The notes beneath the pieces are model-generated. The model was not told the DNA's origin, made no database searches, and saw nothing but the letters and a program-made list of their open reading frames with translations. Below, piece after piece: positions 32,750-44,600 of a stretch of 64,000 nt of DNA (its first letter is position 1; each line of letters starts with the position of its first letter). The position numbers and the translations under genes were made by a program. This DNA comes from Haematococcus lacustris (taxonomy: Eukaryota > Chlorophyta > Chlorophyceae > Chlamydomonadales > Haematococcaceae). Where the stretch lies: positions 8,176,033 through 8,240,032 of the forward strand of contig JASKMD010000025.1 of the NCBI GenBank assembly GCA_030144725.1, given 5' to 3'.

Positions 32750-33612
32750 CACTGAAAGCCAGAGCCATCCCGAGGCATCCCGACAACATATTGCCAAGTG
32801 ATGATGTAGCGCTGTCATAAGGCAGCTTACATTTGCATAGAGTCATGCCGCAACGTCAGTGAGGTAAGGGGTGCAAGCTTGCTGACTTGTGCGCATATGC
32901 ACGAATTATATGCTCCATGCACTGACATGCAAGCAGGCGTACTGCACTTGTGCCGTTGGCTTACGGCGTGCGTAGAAGGACTGCCAGCCTCGCCTTATGA
33001 TGTGCGTGAGTCTTTTATTAGCGGAAGGCACAGGTCAGGTTTGGGCGGGCGCCGATCTGAGCTAGTGTTTTGCGGCTGCGGGGTGCCGGATACGCCTGTT
33101 ACACCCAACTGCGCCAAAACTTTGTCGCGAGCTACACGGAGATTCGCGCCCCAGACCGTCTCACATTTGCGGGGCCAATGGCGGGGGTGACCTACTGACA
33201 GTGTGCCTAATGCCTACTTCAGCTCAGCCATTATGGTGTATGTGCCTGTGCCAGTGCCTGTGCCACACACATCCCCTTTGTGAGGGGTTCATTGTTTTGT
33301 TTTGCTTGGGTCGTACTTCTTGGTACGCTCACTGGTACGGCTCAGCAAGGTTCGGCCACGGCCTCGGCCACGGCCTTGAAGGTTGCTCTGTGTCGGCTGC
33401 ACAGCGGCGAATGTCTAGCTCTGCTGACATGTCCCGGTCACCCGGCCTGCGCCGAAGTGCCTATGATACCAGACCTGTGTGCTGATGTGCGCTGGTCGCG
33501 ACGCACTAATGCTGCTGCAGGGCTTAAAGGTCACAGGGTGCTTCACACATGTATACGGGTGGCGGTTGGTCCGGATCTACCCCGTATTACTTACGGATAT
33601 ACGTACGTAAGT

Positions 33613-33657
33613 ATTACCACCCGGATATCCGTAACTTACCCCGTATTGCCACAGCCC
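33613..33657 (+). repeat. Diverged copy of the palindromic core found in the inverted arms
   Basis: ACCACCCGGATATCCGTAAC and TTACCCCGTATTGCCACAGC match, with a few changes, arm A at 51246-51290 and arm B at 59440-59488. The bases just before it (ACGTACGTAAG) resemble the insertion hotspot of the arms. This is a short, probably MITE-like dispersed repeat. Confidence 0.7.
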
Positions 33658-34599
33658 TGGGTGCAAGGCAAAACAATGCAGAGGCCCGCATGTGCAAAAC
33701 AAGCATCAGTTTAGAGGCAATAATTTGAGCAGCGATTGCGTTCAGCACACTCACCGGTATAACTGAGACACACCGCGTAGCTGACAGAGTTCTCTTTACA
33801 AAAAAGTGCGACACACAAACAGAAACCACGTGGCTGAGACGCGGCATCGTTTTGATTACCAGGGGTAGGTTTTCTATTAGTTGGGGCCACCTGATAGAGC
33901 TACCATCATTGACCATCGTGGTCGAATGCATCTTTCAACCCTGCTTTGAGAGCCATGCTCAAAGCTTGGCCAGGGCATGGTCTGGATTTGGTTGCTCAAT
34001 AATCAAGTCACAAGGCTTGCAGCCAAGAAGAAAGCCATGCTGCTACACGAAACATGCATGACTCCCTTTCTCTTCCGTAGCTGAAGCTGATCACATTGCG
34101 TTTACGAGTTGCTGCTCAATCGCAGCCTGCCTGGCGTCCAGCTTGTACCATTGCAAAAGAGCCCTGCGCAACACCACTCAGCAGCAGGACACACCTTGAG
34201 CACGACTACAACATATACAAGTTGCTGAGAAACAGGAGGCTTCCAAGTTGCAGCAGCAGCAGCAGCAGTATTATCCTAGCCATGCCATGGGGAGGGATTA
34301 ACAGACAGCATTATCCTACCCATGCTTGCACACCACAAGACGTCATGCTTGCACCTAGCAGGCAGCCATGGATCACGCCACGGGTCAAGGCTGCTGCCCT
34401 CCTGGCTCTTGTCCACAGGGTGCTCACTTCCTGCCCCAACAGACCATGCTCCGCCACCCTACCCCTCTGTCCCACTGTGACGTTATGTGGGCACCCTGCC
34501 TTCACTGTTGCGTGAGTGCTCCATGGCCCATGTGAGTGACGCAATGACCACATCAACAACTCAACATGACCCAATCCCTACACGACCCAGCACTGGACA

Positions 34600-34805
34600 C
34601 ACCACCCTTCCCCGTGCCAGTGCTCTGCCCCCTCCCCTCTCCTTCCCCTTGTCCTCCCTCCATCTCCCCAACTACTTCCCTCCCCCTCCTCCCTCCTCTC
34701 CCCCTTTCCTCCCCCCTCCTCCCTCCCTCCCCTCTCCTCCCTCCCCCTCCTCCCTCCCCTCTCCCCTCCTCCCCCCCTTTCCTCCCTTCCCCCTCCCCCC
34801 CACAC
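34600..34805 (+). repeat. CCCTCC polypyrimidine tract
   Basis: About 200 bp almost purely C and T on the plus strand, in an intron or 3' flank of the minus-strand gene. As purine-rich RNA on the minus strand it may form triplexes or quadruplexes; no coding potential. Confidence 0.85.
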
Positions 34806-34819
34806 TCTTTGGTACCTAC

Positions 34820-37800
34820 CGGTGGCACTCGTTCAGGTCAGGGTCCATCTCAGAGGTGCCCAGGCGTATGAGCTCAGTGAAGATCTCCCGCTCCCGTGTG
34901 TTCAGCTCCTGCAAGCAGGCAACTGTGCAGTCTGTTGACCAGGCACATCGCCATGTTTCTCTGGTGTGGGGCCACGTCAGCACTACAGATGCTGGGCCAA
35001 TGGCTGCGTCACTTTGCTGCGCACTCAAACATGCATGTCTCGGCAGCGTGGCGACACCAACTCAGCTGCTCCTCATACGGCCAAGAGCTCCGTAGCAAGA
35101 GGTAGGTGGCTCAGCCAGGAGACGCACCAGGCAAACACGGGGCAGGCACATTCACCAGGTCAAGACAGGGAAGGAAAGGCACAGTGAGTGAAACTGCTGT
35201 GTATGTTTATCATCATCACCATCATCGTCATTTGCATGTTAGCTGTAAGGCCTCAGCCAAGGAGGAGCACCAGCATAGGCTGCTGCTGCCATGCGTTCAT
35301 GCTTGGTCCCAGTGTGCTGTCAACAGCCTTCCAGCCTTGGCACCCCTGACACAGCCAGCCGCCTCTGCTTGTTGACTACAGCCCTAACCCTAACCCTGCT
35401 CACAACTCTGCTCACAAACCTGCTGATAACTAACTCAAGGTAAACTCAATCTCAAACTCAGCTGATTCACAAATCGCTCATCCTGCTCACAAACCTGCTC
35501 CTAACCCTGACCCTGCTATGCACCCTCACCTTCAACACTGACAGCCGCCGCTGGTTGTTAACCCTAGCCCTAACCCCAACCCTAACCCCGCTCACAATGC
35601 TGTGCTCAGCCTGCAGGCCTCACCGCCATGTAGCTCTCCATCTCTGGCTGCAGGCCCCGCTGCATGACTTGGTGGAATGAGGCAGGGCTGATGCCCAGCA
35701 CAGGGCCCAGCCGGGTCTGAGGCAGCAGCACATGGCTTGCCAGGCCCTGCACCACATCACACCAACATGGGCGCCACATCACACCAGCTGTTGCACTCCC
35801 TTGCACAATGCAGGTGAAGAGGGACCAGAGCCAGCCGTACACCAGCAAGTGCCAGCCCAGCCATCAGGAGCAGCCGGTGACTTGCAGGTGCAGCAGGAGA
35901 TGGCAGAAGTAAGCAAACAAATAATAATTGAAAAGATGAGAAAGAATAAAAAGAGAGAAAAATAGATTAAAAATAAAGGAAGTGGCTGACAAGGCAAGGC
36001 ACACAAGGGAGGGTGGAAGCACCTGTGGAGTGGAGGGCGCACTCTTGGTCTTCAACTTGGAGGTGCCGCCTGAGTTTGCACCAGAGGCCTTGGACACTGC
36101 ATGGCCAGCATGGCATAGACGGGCATCACAGAGACACAGGCCCAGCGTTTGCATGCCACCCTTGCCTTTCTGTTTAGCTAGATGGCCTTTTCAAGCCTAC
36201 TTCAAGCCTCCTCACTGCCTCCACTCTACAGGTGCCTTCACCCTCCCCTGTTTGCCTCGTCCTCTCAGCCAGTTTCCAACCCTATTACTACTGGCACGCG
36301 AAGGGCACAGCCGCACTGCTCTCTTCTTAGCTGTCTCCCTGTGTCTGGTCTGGCATTGAGCTAACTGGCAAACCATTTCAAGCCTACTCATGTTTGGCTA
36401 GGGAAGGGCAAAGCTATACTGCTCTCTTGTCAAGTTCCTTCCTATCCAGTAAGCACTTTCAACCTGACATAGAGACTTGACACCCTCTGCTCACCAAACA
36501 CCCTCTGCTGAGTCACAGCCTTGCCTTGTGGCGAACGTCAGGCACAGCAACCATGCAGGGAGGCGGCAAAGGAGTTGGGTGGCATATCGCTGAGCTGATA
36601 ATGAAAGACTGACCACCAACTTGCCATGCCTTTCCACTACTTCTCTTAATGGTGTGACTACCCACTCACCCATGCAGTCATTGCACATGCACACCATGGT
36701 GCATGCACCACGGCACATGCACGCATGGTACATGCATCTACGTCAGCAGTGTGCCATGCGTGTTTTCCAGGGCTGTTGCAGCGCCTCCTACCTGTTGCCA
36801 CCCCTCGCTGCGTGGTGTGTGGCGGACCCATGGTGGAGCCTGCCTTCTTCTGCTTCTTCCCTGCTGGCTGGCTGTAGAGTGACGTGTCGGGGGACATTGG
36901 CATGACAGTGGCCAGCTGCTGCAAGGATGCCGTGGGTGCCGCTCTGCATGCAGGTGGGCAGGCATGCAGGTGGGCAGGGAGCAGGCAGGCAGTGGGCTGG
37001 CAGGCTTGGTGGGTTGGAGACTGAGGGAGCGGGCATGCAGACTCCCCCTTGCGGTACCCCTCTCGACCCTCGCCACCACTAGCAGCTGCGGTGGTGGCAA
37101 GGAACTGTGAGGTGCAGGCCCAGCAGCACCTGCCCTGCCGGCAGCACAGCTGCCACCTGGTGTCCTTAGTGTCACCTGCAGCCCCTCCCCCTCCCTGACA
37201 CCTGGCTCCCCTCCCACCCTCCCTCCCTCGTACCTGGCTTCACTGACGTCACCTGCAGCCCTTCCCTCCCTCCCCTCCCTCCTCTCACCTATGCTCAGCT
37301 GTTGGCCTGTATGCTGCGGCCAAGTTGAGCTCAACACTGCCCCCGGTGACTAAGTGCCTGCCATGCACATCATACTGGTGAAGCATCTCCGCTTGGGCAT
37401 CTTGAGCTGCGAGCTCCATTTGCGTCTGCACGCAAGCAACACCAGCAGCACTAGATGGTGGCAGTGCTGTGTGTATGTGTGTGTGACCTGTAAGCAGCAG
37501 GTGGGCCAGGTCTGACGGCTGCTGAATGCCAGGTGAAAGAGCAGCCCATGCAGGCATGGAGCTTGAGGAGAATGTTACGAACATGGATGCGGGGCCGCAT
37601 GACAGCATGGACATTGTGTTAAGGCGTTGTGGTGATCAGGGTAGTGTGTGGAGTGGCCGGACGACAGATGGTCAGGTACATCACCGCCGCAGCGCAGGAA
37701 CTGCCCGAGTGGTGCCTATGGCTAGCTGTGTCCACATTCCTGAGACTCTAATACCGCGTCGTGCTCTGGTCACATGAGCAGTGGCTCATAAGGACATGGG

Positions 37801-38316
37801 TGAGTGACGGTTACAGCCCCCACCCCCACCGGGGACCAGTGCCAGCTGGTGCGGCTGGCAGAGTTGCATCCTCTGAATGGTGTTAATCCCTGCCGATGCT
37901 GGTGTGAAGCTTTGAAGCAGGGCGGCACCCTCTGGAGATGCCTGCAGTCCACTGCAAACTTGTCTTTGCTGCACAGCTGCGTAGCTGCATAGCATGGTGT
38001 ATGCCGCCCCACGCACTGTGGCAAGGTCGGGTGATATGCCCAGGGCCTTTTCAAGCTCTTGTAGTAAGAGCTCCAGCTCCTGCGACAAGCTCAAGCCATG
38101 AAAGACTCTGCAGGCTTGGCAGGGTGTCGATTGCTGGGCTTGGTATGCTTTCTCACCAGCATGTCCTTCTTGCTGGCATGCAGGGCCTTCACGACCGCAT
38201 AGTACGCTTGCACCTCCTGAGATTGTCAGACGGCGCATTCGATGTGGGTCCAAGACGAAGAGGAGGTGTGTGCGGCCAATGCCACAATTGATAGCCGTGG
38301 TACTGACCAGCGACAT
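34820..38316 (-). CDS. Unrecognised multi-exon gene divergent from CFAP157
   Basis: Probable exons, in transcription order: a first exon from ATG 38314-38316 down to about 37900, perhaps split, with LSLSQELELLLQELEKALGI and AAYTMLCSYAAVQQRQ; 37289-37425 (QAEMLHQYDVHGRHLVTGGS, VELNLAAAYRPTAEHR); 36792-36918 (QQLATVMPMSPDTSLYSQPA, GKKQKKAG); 36023-36096 (KASGANSGGTSKLKTKSAPS); 35624-35716 (TRLGPVLGISPASFHQVMQR); and 34820-34908 (ELNTREREIFTELIRLGTSE). Each has clean GT and AG borders, which argues that it is real. The mixture of helical and low-complexity parts gives no family I know. It starts 338 bp from CFAP157 on the opposite strand, so a shared ciliary promoter is possible but unproven. 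The 3' end may extend left of 34820. Confidence 0.5.
35383..35595 (+). repeat. Degenerate interstitial CCCTAA-type repeat
   Basis: CCCTAACCCTAACCCTGCTC at 35383 and CCCTAGCCCTAACCCCAACC near 35562, separated by CTGCTCACAAAC variants. It lies in an intron of the minus-strand gene. It resembles TTAGGG-type telomere repeats but is too degenerate to be a telomere remnant with certainty. Confidence 0.7.
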
Positions 38317-38654
38317 GCTTTGGGCTGCGTTTGACTCCTATGAGAGGTAACAGCTCCCAAGCAGTGGGACGATGCTCAAACTGCTGACCCAATAGAAGTG
38401 CTGGCGTGCTTCAATGCTTGACAGGGGGAGCACGGTGCAGGAGGGCAGCGACTGCACTTGCAGCAAGGGATAGTGCTCGCAAAGCACAGACAATTGCCCG
38501 CCACTCCTGTCACTCCTACTCGAGTTTGCACTCGACCTGCACTGCCTAGGCGCACGGTCTGTAGAGCTGTTGTTCCTCAGCTGGGTTCTCTCTAACACAC
38601 GCACTACAGCTTAGGTAACGAAGGCCAAGCTGGTCATTGCGACTAATTGCAGCA
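38317..38654. promoter_or_regulatory. Short bidirectional promoter between the unrecognised gene and CFAP157
   Basis: 338 bp separate the two divergent start codons. No TATA box or X-box could be picked out with confidence. Confidence 0.45.
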
Positions 38655-41600
38655 ATGCCGCCTAAGAAGAAAGACAAGAAAGAAAGCGATAAAAAGCCTG
38701 ATATTGACGATGGAAGCGAGCGAGAACTTGTAGAGAAGGAGCTAGTCATTGGATACCTGAAGAGCAAGCTCGGGAGGTTCGCACGTTGCCAATGCGTGGA
38801 ATAGACATGCACATGTCCACCATCCTTTACATGCCCTGCCCATGCCCCCCTCCAGGTACCAGGACCATGGAGATCAGTTGCAAATTGAGAATTTTAAGCT
38901 CTCTGATGACCTTGAAACTCAGAAAACAAATCTGCGAGACATCAACGAGTTTCTGACAAATGAGTTGAAAGCTCGGTCTCTGACCACCAGTGCCCTGGAA
39001 GCCAAGAATTTTGAGTTAACACAGCAGATTGAGGACATCCGCAAAAGCCATGAGGTGTGGGCTACTTGCTCTCCGTACCTAATTGTATGCATGGCAGAGC
39101 GCCAAGGACATCAAGCCAGGCCCCAGCTGGGTAGGCATGCATGCAGGGTCAGCCTCATGCAATCCGAGGCAGCACATGGACACTTGGACCTGACACACAC
39201 GCATGCAGGCGGCCATTGGCAAGCTGCGAGCAGAGAGGGATAAAGAGGCAGACAACCTTCGGAGCATTATTGCGGACTATGAGAAGAAGGCAAAGCTCAT
39301 GTCTGTGAGTGCCCAGCTCAGCTGCACACATGGCTGCGCGCGTGCCATTCCTCTGTGCACCAGTATGTGGCAGCAGCCGTCATTGTGTCTTGCGCACCAC
39401 AGGCTGCAGCTGCAGCTGTCTTGCGCACCACAGGCTGCAGCTACTTACTTTTAGACGAAGCAGCCACACCAGGCTGCCACCATCATGATGTTGACAAGCC
39501 CCACGGGTGGCACACCTTGCTCTTCTGTCATGGTCATGGAGGGCAAGAGGCACAGCAGTGCAAAGGGAGCATAGTCACCAATGGTTACCCTATGCCCTCA
39601 CCTACACTCAGCTATGCATGCCCATGTGCGTTCCGTGCATGTGGAATGCATATTGCAACCTGGTGCGTACCCCATGCATGGTCATGCAGGACTTCCTGGA
39701 GCGTAAGGAGGCTCTAGAGGCCGAGCTCGCTTCCACCCAGGCTGAACTGAATGCCAAGGTTAAGGAGTACGAATACAGACTAACGTGAGAGCTGCACCTC
39801 ACACTGCATCTCACACCACAGATCACATACAAGCCATCAGGCAGGTGTGTTTGGCATCACAGGTGTGACCATCTTAACCTTGGGAGCTATGCAGTGCCCT
39901 CACTGACATATCATCAGTCCCCATTGTTCTCACAACGCATGTTGTCTGTGCCTGCACTGCGTCATAATAAAGTGACATAGCAATCATGGGGTCGAGGTGC
40001 ATGTGCTGCATGAGGGTTTAAAGCCTACCTCCTCCCTTGCTCAGCCACCTGGCAGCAGCCAGCGGCAGTCAGCCGCCGTAGTCAGGGGCCAAGATCAGGG
40101 AGACAGCCAAGGGAAGCACTGCTCGTCAGCCGCTTCTGAAAAGCGACAGCAGCTTGGATGCCCCTACCAGCTACCATAGCGGCACCATACTGTACAGAGT
40201 TGAGTGGTATGGACACAGGCAGACCGGTGCCGGCATGCCATATACCCTACTATCAGCTTCACATGCGAAGCTGCTGATGGCCGCTGCCTGCAGCTGCGTG
40301 TGATGTTCATGGTCTTGCTGCCCTCTGCGCATGGCTGGCTTGCAGCGATCTTGATCGGTCACACATCCAAGACCGCGAGAAGTGGAAGCGGGAGACGTTG
40401 GCACGCATCAAGGAGACCAAGATCCAGATGATGAAACTGACTGGTGTGGCACCAGCAGCAGCACCTGCAGCCTCAGCAGCTGCAGCACCAGCCCCAACAC
40501 CAGCAAGAGCAGCAGCCTCAGCATCAAGCAACAGTGGACTGAGCAGCAGCCCCAACACCAGCAGGGGCAGGAGTAGCATGGGTGACACAGGCAGCAGCAT
40601 CAGAAGCAGGGGCAGCAGCAGTGACAGGGGCAGCAGGCAGGGTGAGGCGGCGGGCAGGGCTGGGCTGGCTGCTGGCGGGGCAGCAAACGGGGCACCAGGC
40701 AACAGCATAAGTGCTGAAATTCTGTTCAAGCTGTTTCCTATCCTTTCCACACCCTCTTGGTGTCACACAACCAGGTCCAAGACTTTCACCATGTGCCCTG
40801 CTGCCAGACAACCCTCCCTCTGTTGTGCTCTGCCTGACCTGCTGCCAGACAATCAGCTGGAGATGACAACCAAGCGCACCATCATGGAGAACGAGCAGAT
40901 GAGCATTGAGCTGGGGTACCAAAGCCGGCAGACCGAGAAGCTGATGAGCATCAACACAGTGCTGATGGAGGAAAACTCAGAACTGCGCCGCCAGATCGCA
41001 CTCAGCAAGCAGACGGAGCAGGAGCTGGCACGCAGGAACAATGCCTACCAGAAGACCATCAAGAGCTTGGTGGGTCTGGGGCAGGGGAGCAAGACGATGG
41101 TGGGTTTGCGCCGCTCTACCTTTCAGCCTGACAAGGCGGCAGTAAGGCCCAGCCCATGATGCTCACTGAGCACCCAGATAGAGCAAAGGGGCCCAGGCGC
41201 ACGCGCTTGCCCCCTTCCTCTTGCTCCTGCCCCGGGTGCTCTGGTTCACGCTGGTCAGGGTCTAGGGCAGAGGGTGAGGGTCTAGGTCACAGGGTGAGGT
41301 GAGTAGTACATCATGGTGGGTGCGCCCCCTCATGCCCACGCACGCACTGTCACCTCGCCTGACGGAAAAGCGCAGGTCCTGATACCAATGCATCCCTTTG
41401 CCCTCTGTCATTGTGAGAAGGAACACTCTATGCAGCAGGCAGAGGGTGAGGGTGTAGGGCAGAGGGTGAGGGTGTAGAGCAGAGGGTGAGGGTGTAAGGC
41501 AGAGGGTGAGGGTATACTGCCTTGCTGCACCCTGTCCCATCACCCAGCGCATTGCCCCTCCTGCGGTGCCACTTCACCACCAGCAGTGCATTGAGAGCAC

Positions 41601-44600
41601 CCACGGTTGATGGCTGTGTGGCCACCTGCACTGGCAGCATGCCCATGTCAGGGCCTGCGCAGTGATGCCAGGCCGTGCTCGGAGTAGCCAGTGATGCCAG
41701 GCGGGGCTCAGAGAAGCTAGCTGAGTGCCCATGGCTGAGGGTGCAGGGTGAGCCTAGGTCAGGTCATAGAGGTGCAGGGCATGGTACAGGCATGCAGGGT
41801 GCCTGTGTCGTGGTGCAGGGTGTGCGGCTTACGGTGTGCTTTGATGGCATCCCAACTGAGCGCGCATGAGTGAAATGGCGTGCCAGGTCACATGGTGCAG
41901 GGTGTGCGGCCTGAGGGCATGGTATGGGCCTCAGCATGTTTAGGGACCATGGCTCAGTCAGGTGGCATGCTGGTGCTGTGAACGGTGCCGTGGTGCTTTG
42001 GTTACATAGCAACTGAGCATACATGACTGGACCATGACAGGCATACCAGCATAGTATGACTTGCCGACTATATCATTACCATTACATCATCAACACATCA
42101 CGAACACATTTGCCAATGTGCAGTCCACTTGAGTCTATGCATCCCAACATGTGCATGGTGCAGCTGACAGGCAATTGTCATGTGCTGGTGCTGTGTGCAG
42201 CTGACGAAGATGAAGGAGCAAGGCAGCGAGCAGCAGCAGCACGGGGAGCTTGTGCGGGTGGGTCCGCCATGCCTTGGCCTTAAATGAGGAGCCTGGATGC
42301 TTCCATGCCCCCTATGCCATCACAACATCCCTGCCACCCCAAGCACCCAGCTACGTCAACCACCCAGCTACCTCAACTACCCAGCTACCCCAACCACCCT
42401 ACCTAACTCCCCTGCTCTGCCCACACAGTGTACACGGTCCACCACCTGGGCAGGGCTGTGGCTGGCTGGGATGTTGGCCAGCGATTGACCATGGCAGTCC
42501 ATGGCCACTCCATGACCTCCCTACTGCTCTCCTAGCCTCCTGGCGCCAGCTTGCTCCAGTGTGCCACAGCCCAGCCTGACTGGGGACGACCCCTAGCACT
42601 CCACCAGTACCAGCATGACCCCTCATGCCACCACTAGGCCACCTCCAGTCCCACAGCACACAACTAGGCACTTGCATAGCGGGCTGGCGCAGCATGGGCT
42701 GCCACACAGCCCACCTTGACTGGCTGATGACCCCTAGTGCAGTAGGCACGTTCATAGCGGGCGGGCGCAGCATGGGCTGTCTTGCTTGCCTCATGACCCA
42801 ATGCTTGTGTACCTGACAGGGGCTGGAGGAGCATGCGGCTGAGCTGGAGCTGCAGGTCCATCTGGCACAGCTGCAAGTTGATGAAGCCAACACCCGCATA
42901 GATCAGGTTAGGGGCCTTGGGCCCAGCTGGTGCCACTCCTGCTGTTGCCACTGATGCCCTCCACCCTCCACTCTCTTTCTCACTGATGCCCTCCACCCGC
43001 CCTCTCTTTCTCACTGATGGCCTCTCACCACACCCAGCCTCTCTGTGCCTCACCTGGGTGTGGCAATGGGCTGCCCCAGGCCCTTGCCCTTTTTGCCCTC
43101 CTCCACCCCACTCCTTCCGTTCAGCTGCCCCTCGCTCTCAGCCCTTCCCACCTCACCAACTGCCTCATGTCTTGCACTAACCCACACAGCATCCGTGCCA
43201 TTCCATGTCATACATAAACCATGAGCTTTAGACTTAGCGCTATCTATAGAAGCACACATACCTTTCAGCTACCGCACCCCCCTTCCAGGCTGCCCCTGCC
43301 ACTCTTCCCCCACACTGCCCTGACCTGCAGTTGACTCACAAGCTGGCGGAACGCAACCGGGCCACAGAGGGCTCGGCTTCCCAGTTTGCAGATACAGCGC
43401 AATTCCTGGCCCAGGTCAGTGCCACAGAGCAGCTCGATGTCTCCGGCTTTGCGTGAGGCAACCTTGTGTGGGGATTGCGTGCTTCCCGGTTGTTGTGTGA
43501 TGCACTTCAAGTTTGGTGCCTAAACGCCACACATGTGCCACGTGACACCTCGCAGTGTGTGATGTGATTTGATTCCCTGCCAATGTGCACTTACTAAATG
43601 CATTGTGATGCAGCCTAACCCATCGCGTACCTTATGCTAAAGTTGGGCTAAATGGTCTTGCTTCCAGGTCTATGGTGTTGTTTTCAGGTCCTGCTAAATT
43701 GATGAGAAAGCAGTCAAACCATAGAGGTGGTGGGTGCCAGCTTCCAACCACAGCTCCGTGCGTCTGTGGTCTAACTTCTGGGACAAGGGTCTTGGCTCCA
43801 GGTCTTGGTCAGCTGCTTGTCCCAGCTCTATGCTGAAAGTGAGGTGAAAGCATAGAGCAATCCCATGTGCTACCGCACTACAGCAATGCCACTAGCCTGC
43901 CCAAGCCCCGCATTGGTAGTGATGGCCCTCAAGCCCTGCCATCCTCCTCACCCCTCACCCTCATCCCTGACACTAGCCACTGGATATCTCGCCTCCTGTC
44001 AGCAGCCTGCTTGCTTGGCCGTCCATGCCATATCCCTCACCACACCTCACCACACCACGCCCTCACCTCTCACCACATCTCCCCTCGCCACATCAACCCT
44101 CATCACACCCCTCACTCTTATCGTCAACCTCCATGGCTGTTGTCTGCTCTTGTCTAGGCAAAATCTCCTGAACAAACTCTGAAACCAATGATCACTCAAA
44201 CTAATTATGCATGTCACACCTACCTCACGCCTTCTTCAGCCTCGCTACCCTTACCACAGCCTAGACCTCACCTGATGTGCTCTGGCCTAACGGGATCCAC
44301 TCTGGTCCGATCTGATCCTGTTGCTGATCTGATTCTGATGCTGGTCAGATCTCGTCACATCTGACTTAGCATGATGTGACCTGCCTGGCCTCAGTGTTTG
44401 GAGGACGCCCGCTCACGCATCGTCACAATCGTCCAGCCCAATCCTCTTCCCCTAGGCAGCTCCTCCCGCCCCCTCTCCCCTTCCCAGGCCACCATCCTCC
44501 CCTCCGCCTCCAGCCTGACCCGCCCAGGGCCCCCCTCAGCCTCAGCCTCAGTCCCCAGCTCCAGCCCTGGGTATGAGGGCGGGGTGGAGGGCTGGGGTGG

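Larger units (their letters stand above)
32750..34819. other. Intergenic with repeat scraps and a polypyrimidine tract
   Basis: No gene supported. It contains a 23-bp word (GCCAATGGCGGGGGTGACCT plus ACT at 33174-33196) also found at 57767-57789, a repeat piece at 33613-33657 related to the inverted arms, and a CCCTCC-rich tract at 34600-34805 on the plus strand. Confidence 0.5.

Noticed and set aside
40444..40858. Reading the Ala/Pro/Ser stretch as part of CFAP157
   Set aside because: Conserved coiled-coil sequence joins exactly across it with GT-AG borders, so it is intron.
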